DNA from: Hevea brasiliensis
Taxonomy: Eukaryota > Streptophyta > Magnoliopsida > Malpighiales > Euphorbiaceae
DNA length: 64,000 bases
Direction of reading: 5' to 3'
Assembly: GCF_030052815.1 (NCBI RefSeq)
Contig: NC_079499.1
Coordinates: forward strand, 87,769,183 to 87,833,182
Under the pieces are notes generated by a model that made no database searches, was not told where the DNA came from, and saw nothing but the letters and a program-made list of their open reading frames with translations. Below, one piece after another: positions 44,978 through 57,300 of this stretch (positions within the stretch are counted from its first letter, which is position 1; the number at the start of each line of letters is the position of its first letter). Both the position numbers and the translations under genes were made by a program.

Positions 44978-46972
44978 ATGAGACAGCAAGAAGAGGCTGA
45001 GACTTTCGATGTGGTAGCTGGTACATTCCCTATCTCTGATCAACATGTATTTGTGTTGTTTGATCCGGGTTCAACCCATTCATATGTTAGTGCTAGCATA
45101 GTCAGTTCACTTGCTGTTCCATGTGTGCAAATGGATTTTGAAGTGCTAGTAACTAGTCCGTTAGGACAAGAGGTCCGGGTCAACAGAATTTATAGAGACT
45201 GTCCTTTGGTGATCCAAGGACATGTTTTCCTGTCAGATTTGATTGAAATGCCCTTCAGAGATTATGATATTATCTTGGGCATGGATTGGTTAGCCAGGCA
45301 TCACGCCATGATTGACTGTAGACTGAAGATAGTTACTTTTGGTCTCCCTTTGTATGGTGATGTGGTAATACATGGGGAGAGGCATTTACAGCCATCAAAC
45401 ATCATTTCGGCTGCACTAGCCAGAAGAATGATCAGAAAGGGGTGTGAAGCATACTTGGCACATGTAATAGACACCCAAGTGGGAAGTCCAGCACTGAAGG
45501 ACATCCCGGCTGTATGTGACTTTCCGGATGTATTTCCTGATGAATTGCCAGGATTACCTCCAGAAAGAGAGGTGCAGTTTGAGATTGATGTTATGCCTGG
45601 TGTGGACCCAATCTCCATAACACCATATAGAATGGCACCTGCAGAATTGAAAGAGTTGAAAGTGCAATTGCAAGAATTGCTTGACAAGGGCTTTATCCGC
45701 CTTAGTGTGTCACCTTGGGGAGCGCCAGTGTTGTTTGTAAAGAAGAAGGATGGCACTCTCCGGTTATGCATCGACTATCGACAGTTGAATAAGGTGACAA
45801 TAAAGAACAGATGCCCATTGCCCCGCATTGATAACTTGTTTGATCAGTTGAGGGGTGTAGCTGTGTTCTCCAAAATTGACCTGAGATCAGGTTATTATCA
45901 GCTGAAAGTACAAGAGCAGAGTATTCCTAAAACTGCCTTTAGAACCCGCTATGGCCATTATGAGTTCTTGGTCATGCCATTTGAGTTAACTAATGCTCCG
46001 GCTGCTTTTGTGGATCTGATGAACACTATCATCATACCATACCTCGACCAGTTCGTTGTGGTATTCATAGATGATATATTGGTCTATTCGAGGAATGCAG
46101 AAGAGCATGATAGACATCTGTGGATTGTACTGCAGACTTTGAGGGAGAAACAGCTATATGCCAACTTGTCTAAGTGTGAATTTTGGCTGAAGGAAATATC
46201 TTTCTTGGGGCATGTAGTATCAGAAGAGGGCATCAAGGTAGATCCAAGTAAGATTAAAGCTGTCCTTAATTGGAGGCTACCCAGAAATGTCACAGAGATT
46301 CACAGTTTTCTGGGTTTAGCTGGATACTACCGTAGATTTGTGAAGGGATTCTCCATGTTGGCATCTCCATTAACCAAGCTGCTTAGAAAAGATGTAAAAT
46401 TTCAGTGGGCGGATAAATGCCAACAGAGTTTTGATGAATTGAAGAGTTGTTTGACTGAAGCTCCAGTCTTGACTTTACCTATTCCGGATAAAGAATACAC
46501 AGTTTATAGTGATACTTCTCACAATGGGTTAGGCTGTATATTGATGCAAGATCGAAATGTCATTACCTATGCATCATGCCAGCTGAAACCACATGAGAGG
46601 AATTATCCAACGCATGACTTGGAGCTTACAGCTATAGTGTTTGCTCTTAAGATCTGGAGAAACTATTTGTATGGGGAAAAGTGTTACATCTACACAGATC
46701 ATAAGAGTTTGAAATATTTAGGCACCCAGAAAGAGTTGAATTTAAGACAGAGGAGATGGTTAGAGTTGATAAAAGACTATGATTGTCTGATAGACTATCA
46801 GCCAGGGAAAGCTAATGTTGTGGCTGATGCCTTAAGTCGCAAAACTATGGCAAGTCTACGAGTTACTCCTTTGTCTATGGTACATGAGTTAAGATCATTA
46901 CATGCCAGCTTAGAGATTAATGATGAGGGGCAGACAGCAGTTGCATGGCATGTACAGCCAGTGTTTGATTGA
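44978..46972 (+). CDS. pol: Element E Pol: protease-RT-RNase H, open 664 aa
   Basis: Longest open frame in the window, in the same frame as gag; the ATG at 44978 is only the first Met after the gag stops and the natural product would be Gag-Pol. Order: protease with DPGS (residues 29-32) and [10 protein letters not shown]; linker; RT with [14 protein letters not shown] (Asp 301), [10 protein letters not shown] (Glu replaces the usual Gly) and FIDD (363-366); RNase H with [10 protein letters not shown] (Asp 512), [14 protein letters not shown] (Asp 574) and ADALSRK. It ends at 46970 because of one extra T, so integrase is out of frame. Several private substitutions suggest it is no longer under selection, but the catalytic residues remain. 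Confidence 0.92.
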   Translation: MRQQEEAETFDVVAGTFPISDQHVFVLFDPGSTHSYVSASIVSSLAVPCVQMDFEVLVTSPLGQEVRVNRIYRDCPLVIQGHVFLSDLIEMPFRDYDIILGMDWLARHHAMIDCRLKIVTFGLPLYGDVVIHGERHLQPSNIISAALARRMIRKGCEAYLAHVIDTQVGSPALKDIPAVCDFPDVFPDELPGLPPEREVQFEIDVMPGVDPISITPYRMAPAELKELKVQLQELLDKGFIRLSVSPWGAPVLFVKKKDGTLRLCIDYRQLNKVTIKNRCPLPRIDNLFDQLRGVAVFSKIDLRSGYYQLKVQEQSIPKTAFRTRYGHYEFLVMPFELTNAPAAFVDLMNTIIIPYLDQFVVVFIDDILVYSRNAEEHDRHLWIVLQTLREKQLYANLSKCEFWLKEISFLGHVVSEEGIKVDPSKIKAVLNWRLPRNVTEIHSFLGLAGYYRRFVKGFSMLASPLTKLLRKDVKFQWADKCQQSFDELKSCLTEAPVLTLPIPDKEYTVYSDTSHNGLGCILMQDRNVITYASCQLKPHERNYPTHDLELTAIVFALKIWRNYLYGEKCYIYTDHKSLKYLGTQKELNLRQRRWLELIKDYDCLIDYQPGKANVVADALSRKTMASLRVTPLSMVHELRSLHASLEINDEGQTAVAWHVQPVFD

Positions 46973-48379
46973 TTAGATTAGAATGGTTGCTCAGAATGAT
47001 CAGAAGTATCAGAAGCTGATGGAAGAACTCTGAAAGGGCAAGAAACCAGAATTCTCAATCAGAGATGATGGTCTATTGCTACACCAAGGCATAATATGTG
47101 TTCCTAATGATGTCAATTTGAGGCAGATCATTTTGAAGGAAGCACATGAGTCTCCTTTTGCCATGCACCCTGGTGGCACAAAAATGTATAGAGGGCTAAA
47201 GGAGCATTACTGGTGGATGGGTACGAAGAGAGATGTAGCAGAGTTTGTTTCTAAATGCCTAACTTATCAGCAAGTAAAGGCAGAACATCAAGTACCCGCC
47301 GGGTTGTTACATCCACTACCAGTACCAGAATGGAAACGGGAAAGAATAACGATGGATTTTGTGATGGGACTTCCGAGGACATAAAAGAATCATGATGCTG
47401 TATGGGTCATTGTTGACAGACTAACCAAGTCTGCTCATTTTCTGCCAGTCCAGATGGACTACAGTTTAGAAAGGTTGGCCAAGTTGTACATTAATGAGAT
47501 TGTGAGACTGCATGGAGTGCCAGTATCCATTGTATCAGATAGAGATCCTAGGTTTACTTCTAGATTCTGGGGTAGTCTTCAGAGAGCCCTAGGAACTAGA
47601 TTGAACTTCAGTACTACATTCCACCCACAGACAGATGGCCAGTCTGAGAGCGTAATTCAGATCTTGGAGGACATGCTACGGGCTTGTGTAATTGAATTTG
47701 AGGGCAATTGGGACACACACTTGCCTTTGATTGAGTTTGCTTACAACAACAGCTACCAATCAAGCATTGGGATACCTCCATATGAAGCTTTGTATGGCCG
47801 AAAATGTAAAACCCCATTGTGTTGGGATGACATGGGTGAAAGAAAGATGATTGGACCCGAAATTGTTCAACAAACTGAAGAGAAAATTAGGGTGATTCGA
47901 GATCGATTTAAGACTGCATCAGACCGTCAGAAGTCCTACATTGATCTGAAGAGAAGGGATATTGAGTATGCAGTGGGTGAGAAAGTTTTTCTCAAAGTTT
48001 CTCCTTGGAAGAGAATTATGAGATTCGGCAGAAAGGGGAAACTGAGTCCTCGTTTCATTGGGCCATAAAGGTTCTGGAAAGAGTGGGTCCTTTGGCATAT
48101 CGTTTGGCACTACCTCCAGAGTTGGAGAAGATACATAATGTCTTCCATGTGTCTATGTTGAGGAGGTATCGATCAGACCCATCTCATGTACTACCAGTAG
48201 AAGAAATTGAAGTAAATCCAGACCTCACCTATGAAGAAGAACCAATAGAGATTCTGGTTTATGAGGTGAAGCAGCTACGAAACAAGCAAATACCGTTGGT
48301 AAAAGTGCTGTGGAACCATCATTCGGGCCAGGAGGCTACTTGGGAACGAGAAGAGGACATGAGGAGACAGCACCCATAG
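46973..48379 (+). pseudogene. pol: Element E integrase and chromodomain
   Basis: A stop falls inside the linker at about 47030. The open frame 47076-47384 holds the zinc domain, but CLTYQQ has lost its second Cys to Tyr, and MDFVMGLPRT ends in a stop. The frame 47454-48068 holds SDRDPRF and DGQSESVIQ (catalytic Glu kept, next Arg changed to Ser) and joins directly to LEDMLR at about 47662, with no intron. A lost base near 48065 shifts to the last frame (to 48379), with LRRYRSDPSHVLPVEEIEVNPD and the chromodomain (EEPIEILVYEVKQLRNKQIPLVKVLW...EATWE). Broken, but recent-looking. Confidence 0.9.
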
Positions 48380-48403
48380 CTGTTCAGAGATTGATACCAG
48401 GTA

Positions 48404-48440
48404 AAATTTCTAGATGAAATTTATTTAAAGGGGGGAGAAT
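48404..48440 (+). other. Pre-PPT inverted repeat and polypurine tract, E
   Basis: AAATTTC (48404-48410), loop TAGAT, GAAATTT (48416-48422), then AAAGGGGGGAGAAT (48427-48440) directly before the 3' LTR. Confidence 0.88.
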
Positions 48441-51400
48441 TGTAACACCCCCATTTGCATAGCATGGTATATTCCACTGTTTCGGTGACCGGTGTCAGTC
48501 CGGACAATTAAGGGGATTAGAACCACACTTAAGACAACTAGAGAAGCTATAAACACAAATAATTAGTAATGTCCAATTAGTTAAGTATAAACACGAAAAA
48601 TAGAACATAAGAAGTTAAACGAGCCGAGAGTCACAGCGATGGGTGACCTTCTCGGGAACGACTGCGAAGTCAAATTAAACTCAAATTTTGAATCGTAAAA
48701 ATCGACGCTGCGGTCCTTAGGACCCTTATAAACACAGTGGAAAAGAGAAAATCATGAAAAAGATCAGTTAAGCCAGTAAAATAATTAGGTCAGGGAGCCG
48801 GAAGAAATATGGAATTAATTGCAAACTGGGATGAACCGGCGAGGGGCAATTTGGTCAATTGACCCCGAGAGCTGACTCCTGACCTAATTGTCAAATAAAA
48901 TTGGAGAAAAGAAAATTTCATAATTGAGAATTAAATTAAAGAACTAATAGAAAAAAAAAAGAGAAAATGAAAAAGGTGTAGGGAGATGACATCATGCATG
49001 ACATCATGCATGATGCCATAAAGAATATAATTAATAAATTTACTTAAATTGATTTTTGGTCTTCTTAAGACATAAAAGAAAAGCAAAAAATAAAAAAATA
49101 AAATACAAAAGTCTTCTTCAAAAAGGTCACTCTCCCTCTCCCACACCAAAACCTCAATTAAAGCTCAATTTTGAGCTTGCATATTATAAGATTTCACCAT
49201 AGAAAAGTAAGCCACCATAGTTAAAGCTTGTCTAGGCAACTTGAGAAGAAGATTGGTCATCAAAGAAAGAAGAAAAGAAGAAAGAAAATTGGAGAAAAGG
49301 GGAGTTAGAAGTTGCTACACAAAGGTTAGTGATTTAAGTTGCAAATGAGTTTATTACTTGTGTTTATAACTTAGTTAACTTAGAAAAATGCTTAAAATGA
49401 AATAAAAATTTGTTGAGGGACCATGAATGATTTTCAGCCAGCATGTATATGGGAGTATATTTGCATGGTTTGATGGATTTAATTGGGTATATAAACCTTA
49501 GTTAGTTGAATGACTATGGTTAGAGGCATGGAATCAAATAAATGCATAAGGTTAGTGAATTAGGGTTTGGACATTAGGGTTTAGAGACCAAAAATGTGAA
49601 AAACTTGTAAATAGTGTCTTTGACCTAATGTGAAGTGAAAATTGATCATTTTTTACCAAATGAGGTGTGTTAGAAGTGTTGGAATTAAAAGCTAATTCGG
49701 ATTGGATAAGGTCATGTGCTGGCAGCATGACCAAAATCTCCTTTGAGGGACTAAAAATGAAAATTTACAAGTCCATTGGATATGGGACCAATTGGGGATG
49801 AAAATAGGCACTAAATGACACAATTTTCATTCAGGAAGCATGTCCAAAAAGTGACTAAAACCTAGTGAACAAATTGACCAAAGTTGAGAAATCGCAGTCT
49901 GCCTCTGCACAACCTGACCAAATGAACAGTATTTGTTCATTTGGTCATAACTAGAGCTAGGCAGGTCAAAGTGACCTGAAATTTTACCAGTGATTAGATG
50001 AGATATAGATCTAAAACTTTCATGAAGAACACAAACCCAAATTATGCCATTAACCAAATCAAATTACTGAGCAAAGTTGGGCCACTGAATCTGCAGACTG
50101 CAGATTTGCCATTTGAACAGTAAAGTTTCAATGGCTAACTCTCTCTAGAAAACTCCGATTTAGGTGATTCTTGAACCAATGAAAACCTAAGACATATTAT
50201 AACATTTCATATGAAGAAATTTAGATCAAATTATGGACTTAACTTGATCAAATTGCTGAATAAATTTGGAGCAACAAATCTGCAGAACCAAATTCTACAG
50301 CATGAACAGTAAACGTAATTTGCTTATAACTTGAGCTATAAAACTCGAATTGGAGTGATTCAAAAAAGAGAATAAACTTAAGAGAATAAGGAACATTTTC
50401 TATGAAGAAAGTTTTGCCAAATTCCAGCAGTAAACTAACCAATAAAATAGTACAATTAGGGACACCAAAAGTGAAAATTTGGCAATTTTGCCTAAAAGAC
50501 CTAAGTTTTGAGAAAATGACCAAAACCAACAAGTTTGGTGACCAAAATGTGGTATGTGGGTAAAGTTGGAATTCCCATACCTATTAAGCCTTAGAAAGTC
50601 AATAATTTGACTTGAATAGTGCAGTGAATAGTAACTCAAAACACAAAATTTTAAGAACATCGAGTTTAACACGTTAGAACTAGGTAAAAGTGAAGTTAAA
50701 TTTATTTTTGGATTTATGCTAAGTTATGGTACTGAAACACTGTGAAATTGTGTGTTTCAGTTGAAAAGAACACCTGGAAAGAACCTGAGGAACCGAGTCA
50801 AGGCCAAAAGGCCATTCGCTTGAGGTTTGTGCACAACGTATACTTTTTATAATCATCTTTTGCATACTTTTTGAATAATGTGAGATATTGAATTATGGAT
50901 TCTTATGATGTTTTGATTTAAATTGTTGAAAGTTATTATGTATATTGAAATGACAATGTTTAGCAAATTGTTAAGATAAGTTTTGAAACCACAGTGTCAT
51001 GACCATATATTTGAACACCTCACTAGCATGACTAGTGGGGGTTATTAGTTTCGAATTTTGATTCCTTCTCTGGAGAAGTCTTGAGGTGTGCCAGTAGAAG
51101 AGGATGTGAATGGATATCTATATATTTAAGCTAACTAGCCTTGTGATGTGATTTCTCTTTAGCCTCTGGCTATTGAGATTCTATTTGTTTCGAATGGCAT
51201 AATCTAACTGTGGGTTTTATGAAATGTTATTTGATACTTCAAAATGAAATTGTTTGGGATTAAAATCTCATAATGCATGATTTATACTTAATTCTCATGT
51301 TCAGCCAAATTTTTGAATAAATGTGATTTAAGTTTTGCATAAAAATTATTTTAGTATGTTGTGCACCACTGAGTCCTAGTACTCAGCGATAGCTTATTCT

Positions 51401-52126
51401 TTGTCGCAGATCTGAGAGAATAGAGGAGCAGCAGACTGAGCTGCTGAGGTGTGAGGAGCTATCAGCTTAAAGTCATCGGGTATAATTTATACCCTAATTG
51501 TAAATATTTTTTTTGATATATGTATTGCATATAAATGTATGGACATGTAAATGGGTCTTGAGCAGCTTGTACAAAAATTTGTATGAAATTTGTAATAGAG
51601 TTTAGTTTGTATTTCTTTTGATGTAAATTTTATAAGAATGTATATAAATTATTTTGTCTCTAATGAAATATGAGTGGAACTATTTTATTTAATTTAAATG
51701 AAATGTGTTGCTAGTATTCTGAGGATTATTGAATTTTGAACTTGAGAAATTGATTGAAATGATTGTGGAATTGTTGAAATTGATTGAGTTTGATTGTGAA
51801 AGTGAAGTAGTTGTTGAGAAAACATTTTTTAGAAGTGCTTTTTACAGGTATTTGAAGAACTGGTTGTTCAAAATACAGACAGAACTCTGTCAAAATTTTT
51901 ATAAAATTTGCAAAAAAATAAAATGGACCAAAATTTCCAACTAGCTTTCAACTTAATTATATGTTTTAAATACTTATTTGTAAATGCCCACCACTTGTTT
52001 AAAGTAAGAAAATTGTTTTAAAATCCCTTGTAGGATACTTAATGAGTTATCAGTAGGAGAAGTTCGGTAGTTTATTAGGTATTCTATGGGATCATGTTAT
52101 GCCTTACAGAGGGGTAAGGTGTGACA
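48441..52126 (+). repeat. Element E 3' LTR
   Basis: Partner of 39873-43540 with scattered substitutions. The palindrome region (48989-49014) has an additional 12-bp unit ACATCATGCATG. Inverted repeat with full 14-bp arms at 49915-49947; covarying hairpin at 51369-51386. No gene seen. Confidence 0.94.
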
Positions 52127-52131
52127 ACACA

Positions 52132-52790
52132 AGCGGAGAGTGCTATCCTTCTTCTTAACAAACAATACTGGCGCTCCCCAAGGTGACACACGAGGGCGGA
52201 TAAAGCCCTTGTCAAGCAATTCTTGCAATTGCACTTTCAACTCTTTCAATTCTACTGGTGCCATTCTATATGGTGTTATGGAGATTGGGCCCACACCAGG
52301 CATAACATCAATTTCAAACTGCACCTCTCTTTCTGGAGGTAATCCTGGCAATTCATTAGGAAACACATCCGAAAAATCACATATAGTAGGGATGTCTCTT
52401 AGTGTTGGACTCCCCACTTGGGTGTCTATCACATGTGCCAAGTATGCTTCACACTCCTTTCTGATCATCATTCTGGCTAGTGCAGCCGAAATGATGTTTG
52501 ATGGCAGTAAATGCCTCTCCCCATGTATTACCACATCACCGTACAAAGGGAGACCAAAAGTGACTGTTTTTAGTCTACAGTCAATCATGGCGTGATGCCT
52601 GGCTAACCAATCCATGCCCAAGATGATATCATACTCTCTGAAGGGCATTTCAATCAAGTCTGACAGGAAAACATGTCCTTGGATCACCAAAGGACAGTCT
52701 CTATAAATTCTGTTGACCCGGACTTCTTGTCCTAACGGACTAGTTACTAGTACTTCAAAACCCATTTACACATATGGAACAGCAAGTAAA
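52132..52790 (-). pseudogene. pol: Element D protease C-terminal part and RT N-terminal part
   Basis: Reading down from 52765 ([15 protein letters not shown]) there are [10 protein letters not shown], the linker with [11 protein letters not shown] and [42 protein letters not shown], and then the break made by E at 52131. A stop just upstream of 52765 separates it from the DPGS protease core at about 52830. The two halves of RT share ACACA as the duplicated target. Confidence 0.9.
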
Positions 52791-54166
52791 CTGACTATGC
52801 TAGCACTAACATATGAATGGGTTGAACCCGGATCAAATAATACAAATACTTCTTGCTCAGAGATAGAGAATGTACCAGCTACAACATCAGAAGTCTCAGC
52901 CTCTTTTCGCTGTCTCATTGAATAAACCCTGACTGAAGCACTCCCTTGTCTTGGTCGAACAATCGTGCTCTCGATCGCTGAAGCAGTGCCTCTACCTCTG
53001 CCTCTTCCTCTACCAATAGACTGTGAGCCTCTGGGAGCAGGACTCTGAATAGATCCCTCGGCAGTAGTAGGAGCTGGACCATATCTCGAAGATGGAGCAC
53101 TAGTGCAGTTTCTTGCTAAATGACCCTTGCCTCCACAGTTAAAGTAGGCTCCAGTGGCCCAATAACACTCCTCCCCATGAATCTTGCCACAAGTCTCATA
53201 GGGGCGGGCAGAATGTGAACCCCTGCTCGACTGCTAACCAGACCTAGGGGGTATTTGTCCGGAAAATCTGCCCCTACTAAATCTTCCACCTCGACCCCTG
53301 CTGGGTCCACTAAATTTCTTCTTCTTCCCAGAAGTCCCACCAGAACTCTATTCTACTAACTTTTCCCCCTTGTCTTTTTCTGATTTCTCAGCTTTCTCTG
53401 ATTTTTCTTTCACTGGGGTTGCTTCTGATTCTATTCTTTCCAACTCAAGTGCTTGAGACATGAGCTCTGAGAAATTGCTGTGTCGAAATCCCACAACTTG
53501 CATCCTTATGCTGGGCTTCAAACCAGTCTCAAATCTCTCACACCTTTCCTTGCTAGTGGAAAGGAGACTCCCAGCATAATGACTTAAGCGGGAGAACTCC
53601 CTCTCATATTCTGCTACTGTTCTGTTGCCTTGTTTTAAACTCAGAAACTCTTATAACTTCTGATCAACATATGCATCTGGGATGTATTTCTGTCTGAACT
53701 TTCTGATGAAGTCATCCCAGGTCAGCACTGGTGGTTTAGCCAAGCTGTGGGGGATAGTCTTCCACCAATCATATGCATCCCCTTGCAGTAGAGACATAGA
53801 ATACTCAAACTTCAGTTCATCTTGGCAGTGCAACTTCTTAAATACTCTGTCCATTCTTTCAAGCCATTGCTCTGCCTCTAAAGGGTCCACTATACCCTTA
53901 AATTCTGCAGCCCCATACTTCAGTAATTTATCATACTGTCTGGCTAGAGGCAGTGGCTGTGCCACAGGTGTCTGAGGAGGAGCTTGAGCAGGCATACCCC
54001 CAGCCATTTGTTGAAACATCGCAGCCATCTGCTGTGCGAACTGTGCAGGAAACTGCGGCATTTGCGAGGCTGGTGGTACTGATCCACTGACATTCGGTAA
54101 AGTTGGGGCTTCCCCTTGTGCCTTAGCTTCAACAGACTGCTCAACTGAGCGATCCCCTTCTTCCAT
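52791..54166 (-). pseudogene. gag: Element D gag and protease core
   Basis: The ATG at 54166 starts MEEGDRSVEQSVEAKAQGE. A 171-residue frame covers the Pro/Gln-rich N-terminus and capsid (EFKGIVDPLEAEQWLERM, YDWWKT, YIPDAYVDQKL), ending in a TAA at about 53651 where Gln is expected. The same frame then continues through YEREFSRLSHYAG, the Lys/Glu-rich linker and the Gly/Arg-rich segment, with stops near 53350 and 53235. The zinc knuckle reads AYFNCGGKGHLARNC, with the first Cys changed to Tyr. The DPGSTHSY protease core follows at about 52830 in the same frame. Confidence 0.88.
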
Positions 54167-54336
54167 TTCAGGCTGAAGTTAGGGTATCTCCTGAACAAGT
54201 AACACATGGAGATTTCTCTCAGTTAGTTTATATTTATGATGTAATGCACTGTATGTAACAAATATGGACATTGAGTAGTTGTACTTAACAAAGAAAAGAC
54301 ACAAATTCATAAGTTAAAACATACTTCAAAAATTTT

Positions 54337-54348
54337 ACTCTGATACCA
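54337..54348 (-). other. Primer-binding site, element D (one mismatch)
   Basis: On the minus strand TGGTATCAGAGT, eight bases from the 5' LTR; the last base differs from the tRNA-iMet complement. Confidence 0.87.
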
Positions 54349-54356
54349 CTAAAACA

Positions 54357-57300
54357 TGTCACATCTTACCCCTCTGTAAGGCGTAACATGATCCCGTAGA
54401 ATACTTAATGAACTACCGAACTTCACCTACCGATAACTCATTAAGTACCCTACAAGGAATTTTAAAACAATTTTCTTATTTTTGATAAGTGGTGAGTATT
54501 TTCTAATAAGTATTTAAAACATTTAGTTAAAATTAAAACTAGTTAATATTTTTTGTCCATTTTATTTTTACGCAAATTTTATAAAAATTTTGACAGAGTT
54601 TCCTCTGTATTTTGAGAAAACAGTTCTTCAAATACCTGTAAAAAGCACTTCTAAAAATTTTTCTCAACAACTGCTTCAATTTCATACGCAATCTCAATCA
54701 ATTTCTCAACACATTTATCAACTTTCAAATTTCAAATCCACTATCCAATGATCATCAAAATACTAGCAATCCATTTCATTCAAATTAAATAAAATAGTTC
54801 CATTCATATTTTATTAGAGACAAAACAATTTAGATACATCATTACAAAATTTACATTAAGAGAATTTCAAACTACAATATATATTACAACTTTATACAAA
54901 TTTTATACAAACTGCTCAAGACCCATTTTTACATGTCCATACATTTATGTGCAATATATACATCAAAAGAAATATTTACAATCAGGGTATAAATTATACC
55001 TGATAGCTTCAAAGCAGGAAGATCCTCAATCCTTAGCAATTCAGTCTGCTGCTCCTCTAGTCTGTATATCTGCGACAGCAATAAAAGCTATCGCTGAGTA
55101 CTAGGACTCAGTGGTGCACAACATACTAAAATAATCTTTATGCAAAACTTAAATCACATTTATTCAAAAATTTGACTAAACATGAGCATTAAACACAAAA
55201 CATGAATTATGAAATTTTAATACAAACCAAGTTCATTTCGAAGTATCAAAACACATTTCATAAAACCCACAGTTAGATCATGCCATTCGAAACAAATAGA
55301 ATCTCAATAGCCAGAGGCTAAAGAGAAATTACATCACAAGACTAGCTAGCTCAAATATATGGATATCCATTCACATCCTCTTCTACTGGCACACCTCAAC
55401 ACTTCTCCAGAGAAGGAATCAAAATTCGAAACTAATTACCCCCATTAGTCGTGCTAGTGAGGTGTTCAAATATATGGTCATGACACTGTAGTTTCAAAAC
55501 TTATCTTAACAATTTGCTAAACATTGTCATTTCAAATAAACATAATAACTTTCAACAATTTAAATCAAACATCATAAGAATGCCATAATCCAATATTTTT
55601 CATTATTCAAAACAGTATGCAACAGATGATTATAAAAAGTATACGTTGTGCACAAACCTCAAGCGAGTTACCTCTTGGCTTTGACTCGGTTCCTCGGGTT
55701 CTTTCCCGGTGTTCTCACTAAAACACATAATTTTACAATGTTTCAGTACTATAATTTAACATAAATCCAAAAATAAATTTAGCCTTATTTTTACCTAGCT
55801 CTAATGTGCTAAACTCGACTTTCTCGAAATTTTATGTTTCGGGTTACTATTCAAGTCAAATTATTGACTTTCTAAGGCTTAATAGGTATGAGAACTCCAA
55901 CTTCACCCACATACCACATTTTGGTCACTAAACTTGTTGGTTTTGGTCATTTTCTCAAAACTTAGGTCTTTTAGGCAAAATGGTCAAATTTTCAGTTTTG
56001 GTGTCACTAATTGTACTGTTTCATTGGTCAGTTTACTGTTGGAATTTAGCAAAACTTTCTTCATAGAAAATGTTCCCTATTGTCTTAAGTTTATTCTCCT
56101 TTTTGAATCACCCCAATTGGAGTTTTGTAGCTCAAGTTATAAGCAAATTATGTTTACTGTTCATGCTATAAAATTTGGTTCTGCATATTTGTTGCTCCAA
56201 CTTTGTTCAGCAATTTGATCAAGATAAGTCCATAATTTGGTCTAATTCTCTTCATATGAAATGTTCTACTATGTCTTAAGTTTCCATCGGTTTAAGAATC
56301 ACCTAAATTAGAGTTTTCTAGAGAGAGTTATAGCCATTGAAACTTTACTGTTCAAATAGCAAATCTGCAGTCTGTAGATTCTGGTCACCAAATTTGCTCA
56401 GTAATTTGAGTGGGTTAATGGCATAATGTGAGTTTGTGTTCTTCATGAAAGTTTTAGATCTATATCTCATCTAACCTCTGGTAAAATTTTTGGTTATTTT
56501 GACCTGCCTATCTCGAGTTATGACCAAATGAACAAACACTGTTCATTTGGTCAGTTCGTGCAGAGGCAGCCTGCAATTTTTCAACTTTGATCAATTTGTT
56601 CACTAGGTTTTAGTCACTTTTTGGGCATGCTTCCTCAATGAAAATTGTGTCATTTAGTACCTATTTTCATCCCTAATTGGTCTCATATCCATTGGACTTG
56701 TAAAATTTCATTTTTAGTCCCTCAAAGGAGATTTTGGTCATGCTGCCAGCACATGAGCTTATCCAATCCGAATTGGCTTTTAATTCCAACACTTCTAACA
56801 CACCTCATTTGGTCACAAATGACCATTTTTCACTTCACATTAGGTCAAAGACACCATTTACAAATTTCTCCAAATTTTTGCCTTAAAACCCTAAGTCTCA
56901 AACCCTAACCACTCTAATCCATTGCAATTAACTAATTCAAAGAATATAAACACAATCTTTCAACTCATTCAAGCATCTTAACATGTTTAACTCAATCAAA
57001 CTTATGCAAATCACTCTCCCCTCCCTGCTGGGTGAATTTCAGTTTAGTCCCTCGCATATATTTTTTTTTTTATTTTAAGTTTATTTACAAGTAATTCAAG
57101 CTAAAAACACAACAAATAATCTCAAACTTTCAAATTGATGTGTTTACCTCAACTTTGATATCCAATCTTCAATTTTCCTCCTCTTTTCTTCTTTCTTTCT
57201 TGTTAAATTTCTTTCTCAAGGGAAGGGAATAAGGTTTTATGGAGTGATTATAGAAGAAGTTGGGATTTGGTAAGGGTTTCAAAGCTTGAAGCAAGCTTAA

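Larger units (their letters stand above)
39873..52126 (+). mobile_element. Element E: youngest nested Ty3/Gypsy, TSD ACACA
   Basis: LTRs of 3668 bp (39873-43540) and 3686 bp (48441-52126) flank a 4900-bp internal region. Exact ACACA copies are at 39868-39872 and 52127-52131. Plus strand, opposite to its host D, and of the same family as D (same termini TGTAACACCCCC...AAGGTGTGACA and same gag start). Best preserved element of the window: a 664-residue pol block is open. Four related LTRs, two in each direction, therefore lie within 25 kb. Confidence 0.95.

Noticed and set aside
45301..45771. 156-residue antisense frame (also 52140-52595 and 53682-53975)
   Set aside because: These are mirror frames of RT and gag and follow the codon pattern of the real genes.
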